A DNA stretch of 14,481 bases from an uncultured Oscillospiraceae bacterium. GTDB lineage: Bacteria; Bacillota_A; Clostridia; Oscillospirales; Oscillospiraceae. Shown here in pieces: positions 1 through 5,668 of this stretch; position 1 is the stretch's first letter; every line of letters begins with the position of its first letter. The notes under the pieces were generated by a model. That model did no database searches and was not told where the DNA came from. It saw only the letters and a program-made list of their open reading frames with translations. Position numbers and translations under genes: made by a program. The DNA lies in assembly GCA_900762245.1 (NCBI GenBank), contig CAAFFR010000061.1:1-14481 (forward strand), in the 5' to 3' direction.

Positions 1-177
1 AACGTTGACACCGGGATGGATGTGGGTGCCTCTCTGGCGAACCAGAATGTTGCCAGCCAGAACGAACTGACCGTCTGCACGCTTGACGCCCAGGCGCTTA
101 GCCTCGGAGTCACGGCCGTTCTTGGTGGAACCGCCGCCCTTGTGGTGAGCGAAGAACTGAATACCAATCTTCAGCAT
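1..177 (-). CDS. rpmA: 50S ribosomal protein L27, partial (N-terminal 59 residues)
   Basis: Large-subunit ribosomal protein L27, whose N-terminal tail reaches towards the peptidyl-transferase centre. Translating from the ATG at 177 on the minus strand gives 59 residues beginning [16 protein letters not shown] and containing [20 protein letters not shown], a clear L27 signature. The window edge cuts off the C-terminal third. The first nine residues are the Bacillota-type extension ending in QFF. In Staphylococcus this is removed between F9 and A10 by the protease Prp (established knowledge), and prp lies immediately upstream here. The SD sequence GGAGGTG sits inside the last codons and stop of prp, so translation is probably coupled. 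It is the third gene of the rplU operon. Confidence 0.97.
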   Translation of the reverse strand, partial: MLKIGIQFFAHHKGGGSTKNGRDSEAKRLGVKRADGQFVLAGNILVRQRGTHIHPGVNV

Positions 178-181
178 GGTG

Positions 182-505
182 TTACACCTCCAAAACTTCG
201 ATATAATCAGGATAATCGTCCCGCATTCCGCACAGGGTGATCATCATGCCTGCCAAAACGGCCTGCACAGTCTCCTCTTCGTCGCAGGAAACGGGGAGGG
301 TCAGGGTGATACGAGCCTGCTCGTCCTTGACCCGGACCTTGGCCTTTGCGCCGCACACATCATTGATGGTGGCCTCGGCCATGGTTACAACAGCGGAAAT
401 GGCGGCACAGACGATGTCGCTGCCAGCCTCTGCATAGCCGCTGTGACCCGAGATAGAGAAACCGGTGATCCGGTCCTTCTCGGTGAAAAATTCGCATCTA
501 GTCAT
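182..505 (-). CDS. prp: Ribosomal-processing cysteine protease Prp
   Basis: A 107-residue protein of the Prp (YsxB) family, which cleaves the N-terminal extension from L27 during ribosome assembly in Bacillota. The family's catalytic pattern is visible: [19 protein letters not shown], with His about residue 21 and Cys about residue 33, the dyad in characterised Prp. Length is normal for the family. It lies between rplU, whose stop is three bases upstream of this ATG, and rpmA, whose RBS overlaps this gene's stop. There is no good SD directly before the ATG, so translation probably depends on ribosomes finishing rplU. The substrate site (QFF-A) is encoded in the adjacent L27. Confidence 0.95.
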   Translation of the reverse strand: MTRCEFFTEKDRITGFSISGHSGYAEAGSDIVCAAISAVVTMAEATINDVCGAKAKVRVKDEQARITLTLPVSCDEEETVQAVLAGMMITLCGMRDDYPDYIEVLEV

Positions 506-508
506 AAA

Positions 509-820
509 TTACAGAGCGATCTTGGTGATCTCGACCTTGGTGTAGGGCTGACGATGGCCGATGTGGCGCTTCTCGCCCTTCTTAGCCTTGTAGCGGATGA
601 TGTCGATCTTCTTGCCCTTGCCGTTCTTGACGACCTTAGCCTCGACAGCTGCGCCCTCGACAACAGGAGCACCGAACTTGGTGTTCTCGCCGTCCAGGAT
701 AGCCAGGACCTGCTCGAACTTGACGGTAGCCTCAGCCTCAGCGTTCAGCTTCTCGATGTACAGGACATCGCCCTCAGCCACGGTGTACTGCTTGCCACCG
801 GTAACGATAACTGCTTTCAT
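509..820 (-). CDS. rplU: 50S ribosomal protein L21
   Basis: A 103-residue ribosomal protein L21, a 23S rRNA-binding component of the large subunit. The N-terminus [18 protein letters not shown] and the C-terminal [21 protein letters not shown] are diagnostic, and the length matches the family. The start is chosen at 820, with an AGGTGA SD about eight bases upstream. It is the first gene of the operon rplU-prp-rpmA, read from a strong promoter at 913-941 through a leader of roughly 85 nt that contains hairpins, which suggests autoregulation by an L21-type leader. Nothing is unusual in the protein. Confidence 0.98.
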   Translation of the reverse strand: MKAVIVTGGKQYTVAEGDVLYIEKLNAEAEATVKFEQVLAILDGENTKFGAPVVEGAAVEAKVVKNGKGKKIDIIRYKAKKGEKRHIGHRQPYTKVEITKIAL

Positions 821-905
821 TCTTGTTTCACCTACTTTATTTTGTGTAGTCTCGCTTTTGAGGCGTGGTGCTTTTTGCGCACCAACTTAAGCCCCTTCAA
901 TGCGG
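821..905 (-). promoter_or_regulatory. Structured 5' leader of rplU (candidate L21 leader)
   Basis: The transcript between the rplU promoter and its start codon contains a 6-bp hairpin TGGTGC/GCACCA (879-884 with 866-871, seen on the minus strand), followed by a small CGC-CTCAAAA-GCG hairpin and the SD AGGTGA. L21 leaders are a known Bacillota ribosomal-protein autoregulatory RNA, and position and general shape fit. I could not run the Rfam covariance model, so the assignment is by context. Confidence 0.55.
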
Positions 906-912
906 CCCGATT

Positions 913-941
913 ATTTTATCATTGCTGTCAGAAAAAGTCAA
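913..941 (-). promoter_or_regulatory. rplU operon promoter (sigma-A type)
   Basis: On the minus strand, -35 TTGACT (936-941) and -10 TAAAAT (913-918) are separated by exactly 17 bp. This places the start of transcription near 905, about 85 nt before rplU. It is back to back with the promoter at 962-990. Confidence 0.8.
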
Positions 942-961
942 GGAGTTTTTTATACTTTTTC

Positions 962-990
962 TTGCGTTTTCCTTACAATTTTGCTATACT
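962..990 (+). promoter_or_regulatory. Promoter of NusG domain II gene (extended -10)
   Basis: -35 TTGCGT (962-967), 17-bp spacer, extended -10 TGC-TATACT (982-990). It fires divergently from the rplU promoter and gives a leader of about 40 nt before the ATG at 1037. Confidence 0.7.
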
Positions 991-1036
991 TACCGAGGAT
1001 TCTTCCTGTTTATTTTACCCAAGCGAGGATGTATGC

Positions 1037-1393
1037 ATGAAAACGAAATTCTGGGTTCTTCTCTTTGCCCTTTTGCTTCTGGTCTGCGGCGGTCTGAGCC
1101 TTCCCCTGCTGCTTCCCGGCGAGGCTGCCACCCATGCGGAGGTTCTCTGCGACGGCGAGCTGATTCACACGCTGGACCTGCGGATCGACCGGGAAATCAT
1201 TCACCACAGCAGCTACGGCACCAATACCATCACGGTTAAAGACGGCAAGATCGCCGTCACGGAGGCCGACTGTCCTGACCACTACTGCATGCAGCGGGGC
1301 TACTGCAACAGCGGCACCCAGATTGTTTGCCTGCCCAACCGTCTGGTGATCCGTTTTGTGGGGGCACAGGAAGTCGATATGGTAGTCGGATAA
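1037..1393 (+). CDS. NusG domain II-containing membrane-anchored/secreted protein
   Basis: A 118-residue protein with an N-terminal hydrophobic segment (about residues 5-27), then a small domain matching the NusG_II (KOW-like) family seen in many Clostridia. The hallmark is EADCPDHYCMQRGYCNSG followed by IVCLPNRLVIRF, with a cysteine-containing loop. The function of these proteins is not established. In Clostridia they often neighbour FAD:protein FMN transferase or Rnf-type genes, but here the gene stands alone. The start at 1037 is chosen for the SD GAGGA at 1025-1029 and because the longer in-frame reading upstream is antisense to prp and rplU. No terminator is seen after it, so it may read into the tRNA-Val unit. 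Confidence 0.88.
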   Translation: MKTKFWVLLFALLLLVCGGLSLPLLLPGEAATHAEVLCDGELIHTLDLRIDREIIHHSSYGTNTITVKDGKIAVTEADCPDHYCMQRGYCNSGTQIVCLPNRLVIRFVGAQEVDMVVG

Positions 1394-1420
1394 ATTTTTC
1401 AGATTTTGCAAAAATAAGTC

Positions 1421-1449
1421 TTGACAAAACCACGCTTCCTGTGTATACT
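1421..1449 (+). promoter_or_regulatory. tRNA-Val promoter
   Basis: Consensus -35 TTGACA (1421-1426), 17-bp spacer, -10 TATACT (1444-1449). Transcription should begin about 20-25 nt before the tRNA. Confidence 0.85.
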
Positions 1450-1478
1450 AAACGAGTGCTTCGGCAAGAGAAGAATAT

Positions 1479-1555
1479 GGACGATTAGCTCAGCTGGCTA
1501 GAGCATCCGCTTGACGTGCGGAAGGTCATAGGTTCGAGTCCTATATCGTCCACCA
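1479..1555 (+). tRNA. tRNA-Val (anticodon GAC)
   Basis: A full cloverleaf can be folded by eye. The acceptor stem is GGACGAT (1479-1485) with ATCGTCC (1545-1551). The D arm is GCTC...GAGC, and the anticodon stem TCCGC/GCGGA holds loop TTGACGT with anticodon GAC at 1513-1515. The T arm is ATAGG-TTCGAGT-CCTAT, the discriminator is A1552, and CCA is encoded at 1553-1555. It reads GUC/GUU valine codons. Its own promoter (1421-1449) and terminator (1561-1594) make it a single-gene unit. The 3' end is copied twice just downstream (see the element at 1594-1727). Confidence 0.97.
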
Positions 1556-1560
1556 AAACG

Positions 1561-1594
1561 AAAACCACACCGCAAGGTGTGGTTTTTTGTTTTG
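1561..1594 (+). terminator. Rho-independent terminator of tRNA-Val
   Basis: An 11-bp stem AAAACCACACC (1561-1571) / GGTGTGGTTTT (1576-1586) with loop GCAA, followed by a T-rich tail to 1593. It forms the centre of a larger inverted repeat that reaches back into the tRNA T arm. Confidence 0.9.
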
Positions 1595-1727
1595 GTGGCA
1601 TAGGACTCGAACCCATCTAAATGCAGCATGCCGGCGGCATGCTGCTGCCACCAGTTCAAAAACTGGTGGCTACCTTACAATTTGTTCCAACGGAACAAAT
1701 TGGCAGTCGAGTCCTATATTGTCCATC
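1594..1727. repeat. tRNA-3'-end-bounded cloverleaf-like palindromic element
   Basis: The outer stem ATAGGACTCGA (1600-1610) pairs with TCGAGTCCTAT (1707-1717), 11 bp perfect. It encloses three consecutive hairpins: GCAGCATGCC-GGC-GGCATGCTGC (1623-1645), GCCACCAGTT-CAAA-AACTGGTGGC (1647-1670), and an 11-bp stem CAATTTGTTCC/GGAACAAATTG (1678-1702, loop AAC). The left boundary is an inverted copy of the tRNA-Val T-arm 3' strand (1600-1613 against 1531-1544, 14 of 14). The right boundary is a direct copy of the tRNA 3' end (1707-1727 against 1534-1554, 19 of 21). No coding potential is apparent. It could be a non-autonomous mobile element or an integration scar; the family is not known to me. Confidence 0.85.
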
Positions 1728-1754
1728 CTCTCCCTACATTTTTCCATCCCAATC

Positions 1755-1783
1755 TTGCATTTCCCTCCCCCATATGTTACCAT
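1755..1783 (+). promoter_or_regulatory. Candidate promoter of the HAD phosphatase gene
   Basis: TTGCAT (1755-1760), 17-bp spacer, extended -10 TGT-TACCAT (1775-1783). The -10 is weak, so this is tentative. Confidence 0.45.
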
Positions 1784-1819
1784 TTTCCCAGAAAGAAAAA
1801 GCAAACGGAGGAATGCTGT

Positions 1820-2599
1820 ATGCAGAAAATTCTCAACAAATCCGGGTTTATCTGTGACATGGACGGTGTCATCTACCGGGGCAGCCGGGTGCTTCCCGGA
1901 GTTCCGGAGTTCATCCAGTGGATGATGGAAAACGATAAGAAGTTCATCTTTCTGACCAACAGCCCGGAGCGGACCCCTCAGGAACTGAGTATGAAGCTGC
2001 GGCGGATGGGTCTGGAAGTCAGCGCTGACCACTTCTACACCAGTGCCATGGCCACTGCGGAATTTCTGGCCTCCCAGTGCCCCGGCTGTACCGCCTATGT
2101 CATCGGCGAGCCTTCCCTGACCAAGGCCATGTATGACCAGGGCATCTACATGAACGATGTGAACCCCGAATATGTGGTACTGGGTGAGACCCGGACCTAC
2201 TGCTTCGAGAAGGTGGAAAAGGCCATCGAGCTGGTAAACAAGGGTGCCAAGCTCATCGGCTGCAACCCCGACACCATCGGTATCACGGAAAAGGGCGTCA
2301 TTCCCGCCACCGGTTCCCTGATCGCCCCCATCGAGATCGCCACCGGCAAGAAAGCCTACTTCGTGGGAAAACCCAATCCCCTCATCGTCCGCAAGGCCCT
2401 GAACCGCATCGGCTGCCATTCCAGCGAGATCGCCTTCATCGGTGACCGGATGGATACCGATGTCATCGCCGGCATTGAGTCCAGCCTGGACACCGTGCTG
2501 GTCCTCAGCGGTGTGACCCATCAGGAGGATGTGGATAACTTCCCCTACCGCCCCAAATATATTCTCAATGGCATCTGCGATCTGGTAAACGGTCTGTAA
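1820..2599 (+). CDS. HAD-superfamily (subfamily IIA, NagD/AraL-like) phosphatase
   Basis: A 259-residue cytoplasmic HAD-IIA hydrolase, predicted to dephosphorylate small sugar- or nucleotide-phosphate metabolites; the substrate cannot be read from sequence. The four HAD motifs are present: motif I DMDGVIYRG with nucleophile Asp13 and acid/base Asp15, motif II TNS at 46-48, motif III Lys184 in GKPNP, and motif IV GDRMDTD at 208-214. The GKP and GDRMDTD forms are typical of NagD/phosphoglycolate-phosphatase-like members. The ATG at 1820 is chosen because GGAGGA (1807-1812) lies eight bases upstream; longer in-frame starts run through the repeat element and lack an SD. The gene is monocistronic, with its likely terminator displaced to 2840 by an intervening repeat. 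Confidence 0.93.
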   Translation: MQKILNKSGFICDMDGVIYRGSRVLPGVPEFIQWMMENDKKFIFLTNSPERTPQELSMKLRRMGLEVSADHFYTSAMATAEFLASQCPGCTAYVIGEPSLTKAMYDQGIYMNDVNPEYVVLGETRTYCFEKVEKAIELVNKGAKLIGCNPDTIGITEKGVIPATGSLIAPIEIATGKKAYFVGKPNPLIVRKALNRIGCHSSEIAFIGDRMDTDVIAGIESSLDTVLVLSGVTHQEDVDNFPYRPKYILNGICDLVNGL

Positions 2600-2603
2600 A
2601 TCT

Positions 2604-2820
2604 TAATTTATCGATGTGTAACAAACAACAGATGTCATTACGAGCCAGTGCGCACACTGGCGTGGGACCGAAGGGAATGCCTGTGGTGCAATCCCCTCCA
2701 AAAATCCGCGCAGAACCATAAAACGATACCACACGGAAACTTGCAGGGGATTGCCACGTCGCCCCCTCGGGGCTCCTCGCAATGACACCGTTTTATAACA
2801 GCCCGATAAATGCCCATTTA
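2604..2820. repeat. Intergenic palindromic repeat, type A (copy 1)
   Basis: A MITE-like non-coding element. The inner inverted ends are TGTCATTACGAG (2633-2644) and CTCCTCGCAATGACA (2773-2787). An internal inverted pair is GCAATCCCCT (2688-2697) / AGGGGATTGC (2745-2754), and small hairpins are CCAGTG/CACTGG (2645-2660) and GCCCC/GGGGC (2761-2773). Its reverse complement matches 14343-14481 closely, including the central TATCGTTTTATGG segment. The outer boundaries are TAATTTATCG (2604-2613) and TAAATGCCCATTTA (2807-2820). A short minus-strand reading frame across it is a translation of the repeat, not a gene. Confidence 0.85.
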
Positions 2821-2839
2821 GCGTTACTCAAAATCTCAG

Positions 2840-2868
2840 GCGGCACCCGTGTGGGTGCCGCTTTCTTT
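2840..2868 (+). terminator. Terminator between HAD gene and the convergent minus-strand operon
   Basis: A 9-bp GC-rich stem GCGGCACCC (2840-2848) / GGGTGCCGC (2853-2861) with loop GTGT, followed by TTTCTTT. It is oriented to stop plus-strand transcription from the HAD gene. It lies directly after the convergent stop at 2872, so it may also work for the minus strand, although the T tract there is poor. Confidence 0.8.
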
Positions 2869-2871
2869 CGT

Positions 2872-3285
2872 TTAGCCGCAGTCCAGCAGGCAGCGGGCCA
2901 GACAGGCAGCCCCAGTCAGCAGCAGGCTCAGGAAGAACACCAGCAGCCCCAGCAAAATGGCATTGACCACGCTGGTAGCCACGATGCCCACTGCCAGCAG
3001 CACCAGGGCCAGCAGGATCGTGCCCAAAATCCCCGCCAGCACCGTCTCCACAATGGTACACCGCCGGGCACAGCGCTCCCCGCTCCGGTCCAGTGCCGCC
3101 GCCAGCAGCACCACCCCAAGGTAGACCACCGCAATGCCCAGTGCCACCCACAGGAACACCGTCGTCACCGTGATCACCCCGGTAATCTGCAGGAACGCTG
3201 TCAGCACGCCCAGAATGGCACTGACCACCGCCGCTACGGCGGTACAGCCCCACCGGCAGCCGCATCCGCAATTCATCATCGACAT
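2872..3285 (-). CDS. Cysteine-rich four-TM membrane protein, unknown function
   Basis: A 137-residue integral membrane protein that I do not recognise as a named family. The N-terminus MSMMNCGCGCRWGC is rich in cysteine. Four hydrophobic segments follow at roughly residues 15-35, 40-65, 78-100 and 102-125, with a cysteine-containing loop (ERCARRC) between TM2 and TM3 and three more cysteines at the C-terminus (ACLARCLLDC). The cysteine clusters at both ends and in the loop could bind metal or form disulfides; this is inference. The start at 3285 is chosen for the SD GGGAGGTG seven bases upstream; an earlier ATG at 3324 lies in a hairpin loop without an SD. It is last in the kinase-like/EcsC/TM run, 55 nt after the EcsC stop, with its SD inside a 17-bp hairpin. 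Confidence 0.75.
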   Translation of the reverse strand: MSMMNCGCGCRWGCTAVAAVVSAILGVLTAFLQITGVITVTTVFLWVALGIAVVYLGVVLLAAALDRSGERCARRCTIVETVLAGILGTILLALVLLAVGIVATSVVNAILLGLLVFFLSLLLTGAACLARCLLDCG

Positions 3286-3290
3286 ATTTT

Positions 3291-3333
3291 TCACCTCCCG
3301 TGACAGTCTATGTGGCACTGTCACGGGAGGTGA
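3291..3333 (-). promoter_or_regulatory. Perfect 17-bp hairpin sequestering the SD of the TM protein gene
   Basis: TCACCTCCCGTGACAGT (3291-3307) is the exact reverse complement of ACTGTCACGGGAGGTGA (3317-3333), with a 9-nt loop. In the minus-strand mRNA the 3' arm is GGGAGGTGA, the SD of the gene at 3285, fully paired with an anti-SD-like 5' arm, and the ATG follows after five bases. There is no T run on the minus side, so it is not a standard terminator for the operon. On the plus side it is followed by TTGATTTTT. Confidence 0.8.
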
Positions 3334-3340
3334 TTGATTT

Positions 3341-4141
3341 TTATAGGGACTGCATCTGCTTCATGAGATACCGCTTCCGGTATTTCAGCTGTACATATTT
3401 CAGAACGCGGTTGTAATAAATGGGGTTTGCCACGCCCCCCAGGATGCCCACCACGGGCATGCCCTGAATGAATTTCAGCAGCAGCATATCCATGGCAAAC
3501 ACCGAGGCCGTTTCCCGGATCTGTTCCTCCAGCACCGGCTGGGCCACGGCATGGGGTTCTTCCGTCAGCAGAGAATCCACCATCTCATCCCATTCGATCC
3601 GTTCCTCTCCGGTGATCAGAGAGGCCGACATCATATTGAGGATCACATACTGTTCTTCCGGGCGCTCATAATCAAAGCCGTAATGCAGAGCTGTTTCGTA
3701 GATGCCCTTGAATAGCGTGCTGATAAACAGCAGGATATCCGGCACGCCGATGCCCAGAGCACCCAGGGCCAGCCCTTCTGCAGTGGTGACCACCAGATTC
3801 AGGCTGTCACTGCGTTTGGCGCTTTTGTGATGGGCTTTCAGTTCCCTGCGGCCGCCTTTGACCTGCACCGCGTAGTCCCGGATACTGTGGTCATTTTTCA
3901 GATTCTCCTTGTTGTAGCTCTTTTCGATCAGACTCCGTCCCTGCTGAAACACCAGAGAAAACGCCTTGCAGAAGGTGCTTTCCAGACCCGTATAGACCTT
4001 TTGCGGGATTTTGTCTCTCAAATGGGTCTTCCATGCGGGGTTTTTGGCTTTCACGAAGGCCTTCTGCAACTTCTTCTCCTGCTTTTCCACGGCCTTCAGT
4101 TCTTTTTGCAGGGCTTTTGCCCGCTTCTCCTCTGGTTTCAT
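3341..4141 (-). CDS. EcsC family protein
   Basis: A 266-residue protein of the EcsC family, named after the third gene of the Bacillus ecs locus; molecular function is unknown. Residues 3-33 are charged and likely coiled-coil. The centre has the hydrophobic family core ALGIGVPDILLFISTLFKG (about 128-146) followed by ETALHYGFDYERPEEQYVILNMM, typical of EcsC. A second hydrophobic stretch, MPVVGILGGVANPIYYNRVL, lies near the C-terminus. The start at 4141 overlaps the stop of the upstream kinase-like gene as ATGA, with GGGGTGA as SD. The longer reading from 4186 is only the tail of that neighbour in another frame. The overlap argues for coupled translation and related roles. Confidence 0.85.
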   Translation of the reverse strand: MKPEEKRAKALQKELKAVEKQEKKLQKAFVKAKNPAWKTHLRDKIPQKVYTGLESTFCKAFSLVFQQGRSLIEKSYNKENLKNDHSIRDYAVQVKGGRRELKAHHKSAKRSDSLNLVVTTAEGLALGALGIGVPDILLFISTLFKGIYETALHYGFDYERPEEQYVILNMMSASLITGEERIEWDEMVDSLLTEEPHAVAQPVLEEQIRETASVFAMDMLLLKFIQGMPVVGILGGVANPIYYNRVLKYVQLKYRKRYLMKQMQSL

Positions 4142-4671
4142 TCCGTCACCCCAAAGTGTTCCCGAAATTCCGGCGACAGCCACCAATAGCGGCTTCCCCA
4201 GTTTTCAAAATTCCACTGCTCCATATAGCCATTGCATTCGTAGTCCACGTACCAGAGTTTGCCCTCCCGGACCACGAAGTTTGTAGGAAAATAATCGATG
4301 TTGGTCTCAGCCGGATACAGCAGGCGGCACATATCCTCCATCTGCCAGAAAAATCCATCCTCCATGCGGTTTTGACGCACCAGCACATCGATGGTATCTC
4401 CGGGAATGTATTCCTTCAGAATCCGTTCCTGCTCCCGGTCTACATCCAACAGCCTCGGCATGGGGATGCCGATGGCTGTCAGCTTCTCATAATCCCGCAG
4501 CTCCGAGGCCAGTTTGTCTCCGAACTGATAGTAGGCGCAGGGCTCGTGGTGGATCTGTTTCAGCACATACTCCCCTACCCCATCCGTCACCAGATAGGAA
4601 TAGCCGCCTTTTCCCTTCCCCAGCAGCTTTTTTACGGCATACGCTTTTCCGTTGACCGTCATGGCTTCCAT
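4138..4671 (-). CDS. Small protein-kinase-like (RIO/Bud32-like fold) protein
   Basis: A 177-residue protein with a compact kinase-like pattern. It has a glycine-rich loop LLGKGKGGYSYLV (16-28), Lys38 in VLKQI where the ATP-binding lysine belongs, Glu57 in SELRDYEKL as a possible salt-bridge partner, and a hinge-like KEYIPG. A catalytic-loop-like NIDYFPTN gives Asp126 and Asn131 with normal D-x4-N spacing. The metal-binding DFG counterpart is VDYE (Asp143). It is shorter than usual, lacking much of a C-lobe after residue 150, like small bacterial RIO/aminoglycoside-kinase-type proteins. Its substrate is unknown. The start at 4671 is chosen for GAGGAG five bases upstream. It overlaps the EcsC gene by four bases. 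No own promoter is visible, so it may be read through from the transketolase genes. Confidence 0.75.
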   Translation of the reverse strand: MEAMTVNGKAYAVKKLLGKGKGGYSYLVTDGVGEYVLKQIHHEPCAYYQFGDKLASELRDYEKLTAIGIPMPRLLDVDREQERILKEYIPGDTIDVLVRQNRMEDGFFWQMEDMCRLLYPAETNIDYFPTNFVVREGKLWYVDYECNGYMEQWNFENWGSRYWWLSPEFREHFGVTE

Positions 4672-4690
4672 AGTGTCTCCTCATATGCAA

Positions 4691-4719
4691 AACAGGCCCC
4701 CGGGGAACGGGAGCCTGTT
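4691..4719 (-). terminator. Terminator/attenuator hairpin after the transketolase genes
   Basis: A 12-bp stem (4691-4702 with 4708-4719, one G-T wobble) lies between the transketolase stop at 4726 and the kinase-like gene start at 4671. On the minus strand it is followed only by TTTT-GCATATG, then the next SD, so termination may be partial. On the plus strand it is followed by GATTTTTT, a better tail. Confidence 0.65.
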
Positions 4720-4725
4720 GATTTT

Positions 4726-5667
4726 TTACTTACCCAGAAATTCCCTGGTAACCTTCACGATGTTGTCTGCACACAGGCCGAACTCCCGCAGGACCTCGTA
4801 AGCAGGACCGGAGAAGCCGAACTGGTCGTTGACACCGATTCGCTTGACAGGGGTGGGATAGGTTTCGGACAGGAAGCTGCACACAGCTTCGCCCAGACCG
4901 CCGATGACGGAATGCTCTTCGCAGGTGATGATCTTACCGCACTCCTTGGCAGCCTTCAGCACCATCTCCTCGTCCAGAGGCTTGATGGTGGACATATTGA
5001 TAACCCGGGCATTGATACCCTGTTCTGCCAGCTTTTCGCCTGCCTGGAGAGCCTCGTAAACCATCAGGCCATTGGCGATGATGGCAATATCGTTGCCATC
5101 GCGCATAACCTCGCCCTTGCCGATCTGGAAGGTGAAGCCTTTCTCATGGAACACAGGCACAGCCAGACGGCCCATACGCAGATAGACGGGGCCCTTATAC
5201 TCGTAAGCAGCCTTGGTGGCAGCCTCTGCTTCCACGCCGTCAGCGGGGCAGATGACCACCATACCGGGGATGGAGCGCATCAGAGCGAAGTCCTCGCAGC
5301 ACTGGTGGCTGGCGCCGTCCTCACCGACGGACAGACCGCCGTGGGAGGCACCGATCTTCACGTTCAGCTTGGTGTAGCCGATGGAGTTGCGGATCTGCTC
5401 AAAGGCGCGGCCGGAAGCGAACATGGCGAAGGAGGAAGCAAAGGGGGTCATGCCGGAAGCGGCCAGGCCTGCTGCCACACACATCATGTTGCCTTCTGCA
5501 ATGCCGCAGTTAAAGTGACGGTCAGGATATGCCTTGCCGAACATACCGGTCTTGGTAGAGCCAGCCAGGTCAGCATCCAGAACCACGATGTCATCGTGCT
5601 CTTTGCCCAGTTCTACCAGGGCCTTGCCGTAACCGTCACGGGTAGCCATCTTTTTGATCTCTGCCAT
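4726..5667 (-). CDS. Transketolase, C-terminal subunit (pyrimidine-binding half)
   Basis: A 313-residue second half of a split transketolase, an enzyme of the non-oxidative pentose phosphate pathway that moves two-carbon ketol units using thiamine diphosphate. The pyrimidine-binding domain carries the catalytic glutamate in GIAEGNM (Glu58), followed by the conserved ASHGGLSVGEDGASHQ (107-122). The C-terminal third has a transketolase C domain (INARVINMSTIKPLDEE and CEEHSVIGGLGEAV). The gene starts one base after the N-subunit stop, with its SD GGAGGG inside the last codons of that gene, so the two subunits should be made in equal amounts. A split transketolase is common in Clostridia and archaea. 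DXP-synthase-like use is possible but less likely, since those proteins are fused. Confidence 0.95.
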   Translation of the reverse strand: MAEIKKMATRDGYGKALVELGKEHDDIVVLDADLAGSTKTGMFGKAYPDRHFNCGIAEGNMMCVAAGLAASGMTPFASSFAMFASGRAFEQIRNSIGYTKLNVKIGASHGGLSVGEDGASHQCCEDFALMRSIPGMVVICPADGVEAEAATKAAYEYKGPVYLRMGRLAVPVFHEKGFTFQIGKGEVMRDGNDIAIIANGLMVYEALQAGEKLAEQGINARVINMSTIKPLDEEMVLKAAKECGKIITCEEHSVIGGLGEAVCSFLSETYPTPVKRIGVNDQFGFSGPAYEVLREFGLCADNIVKVTREFLGK

Positions 5668-5668
5668 C

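Noticed and set aside
176..1036. Long plus-strand open frame leading into the NusG_II gene (total 405 residues)
   Set aside because: It is antisense to prp and rplU, has no SD, and only its last 118 residues look like a real protein; the start at 1037 has an SD and promoter.
1594..1730. CRISPR-like array
   Set aside because: The three hairpins differ in sequence, and there are no equal-length repeats with spacers.
2603..2788. 61-residue minus-strand frame (MSLRGAPRGRRGNPL...)
   Set aside because: It is a translation of the type A intergenic repeat, with no SD; frames like this arise wherever the repeat occurs.
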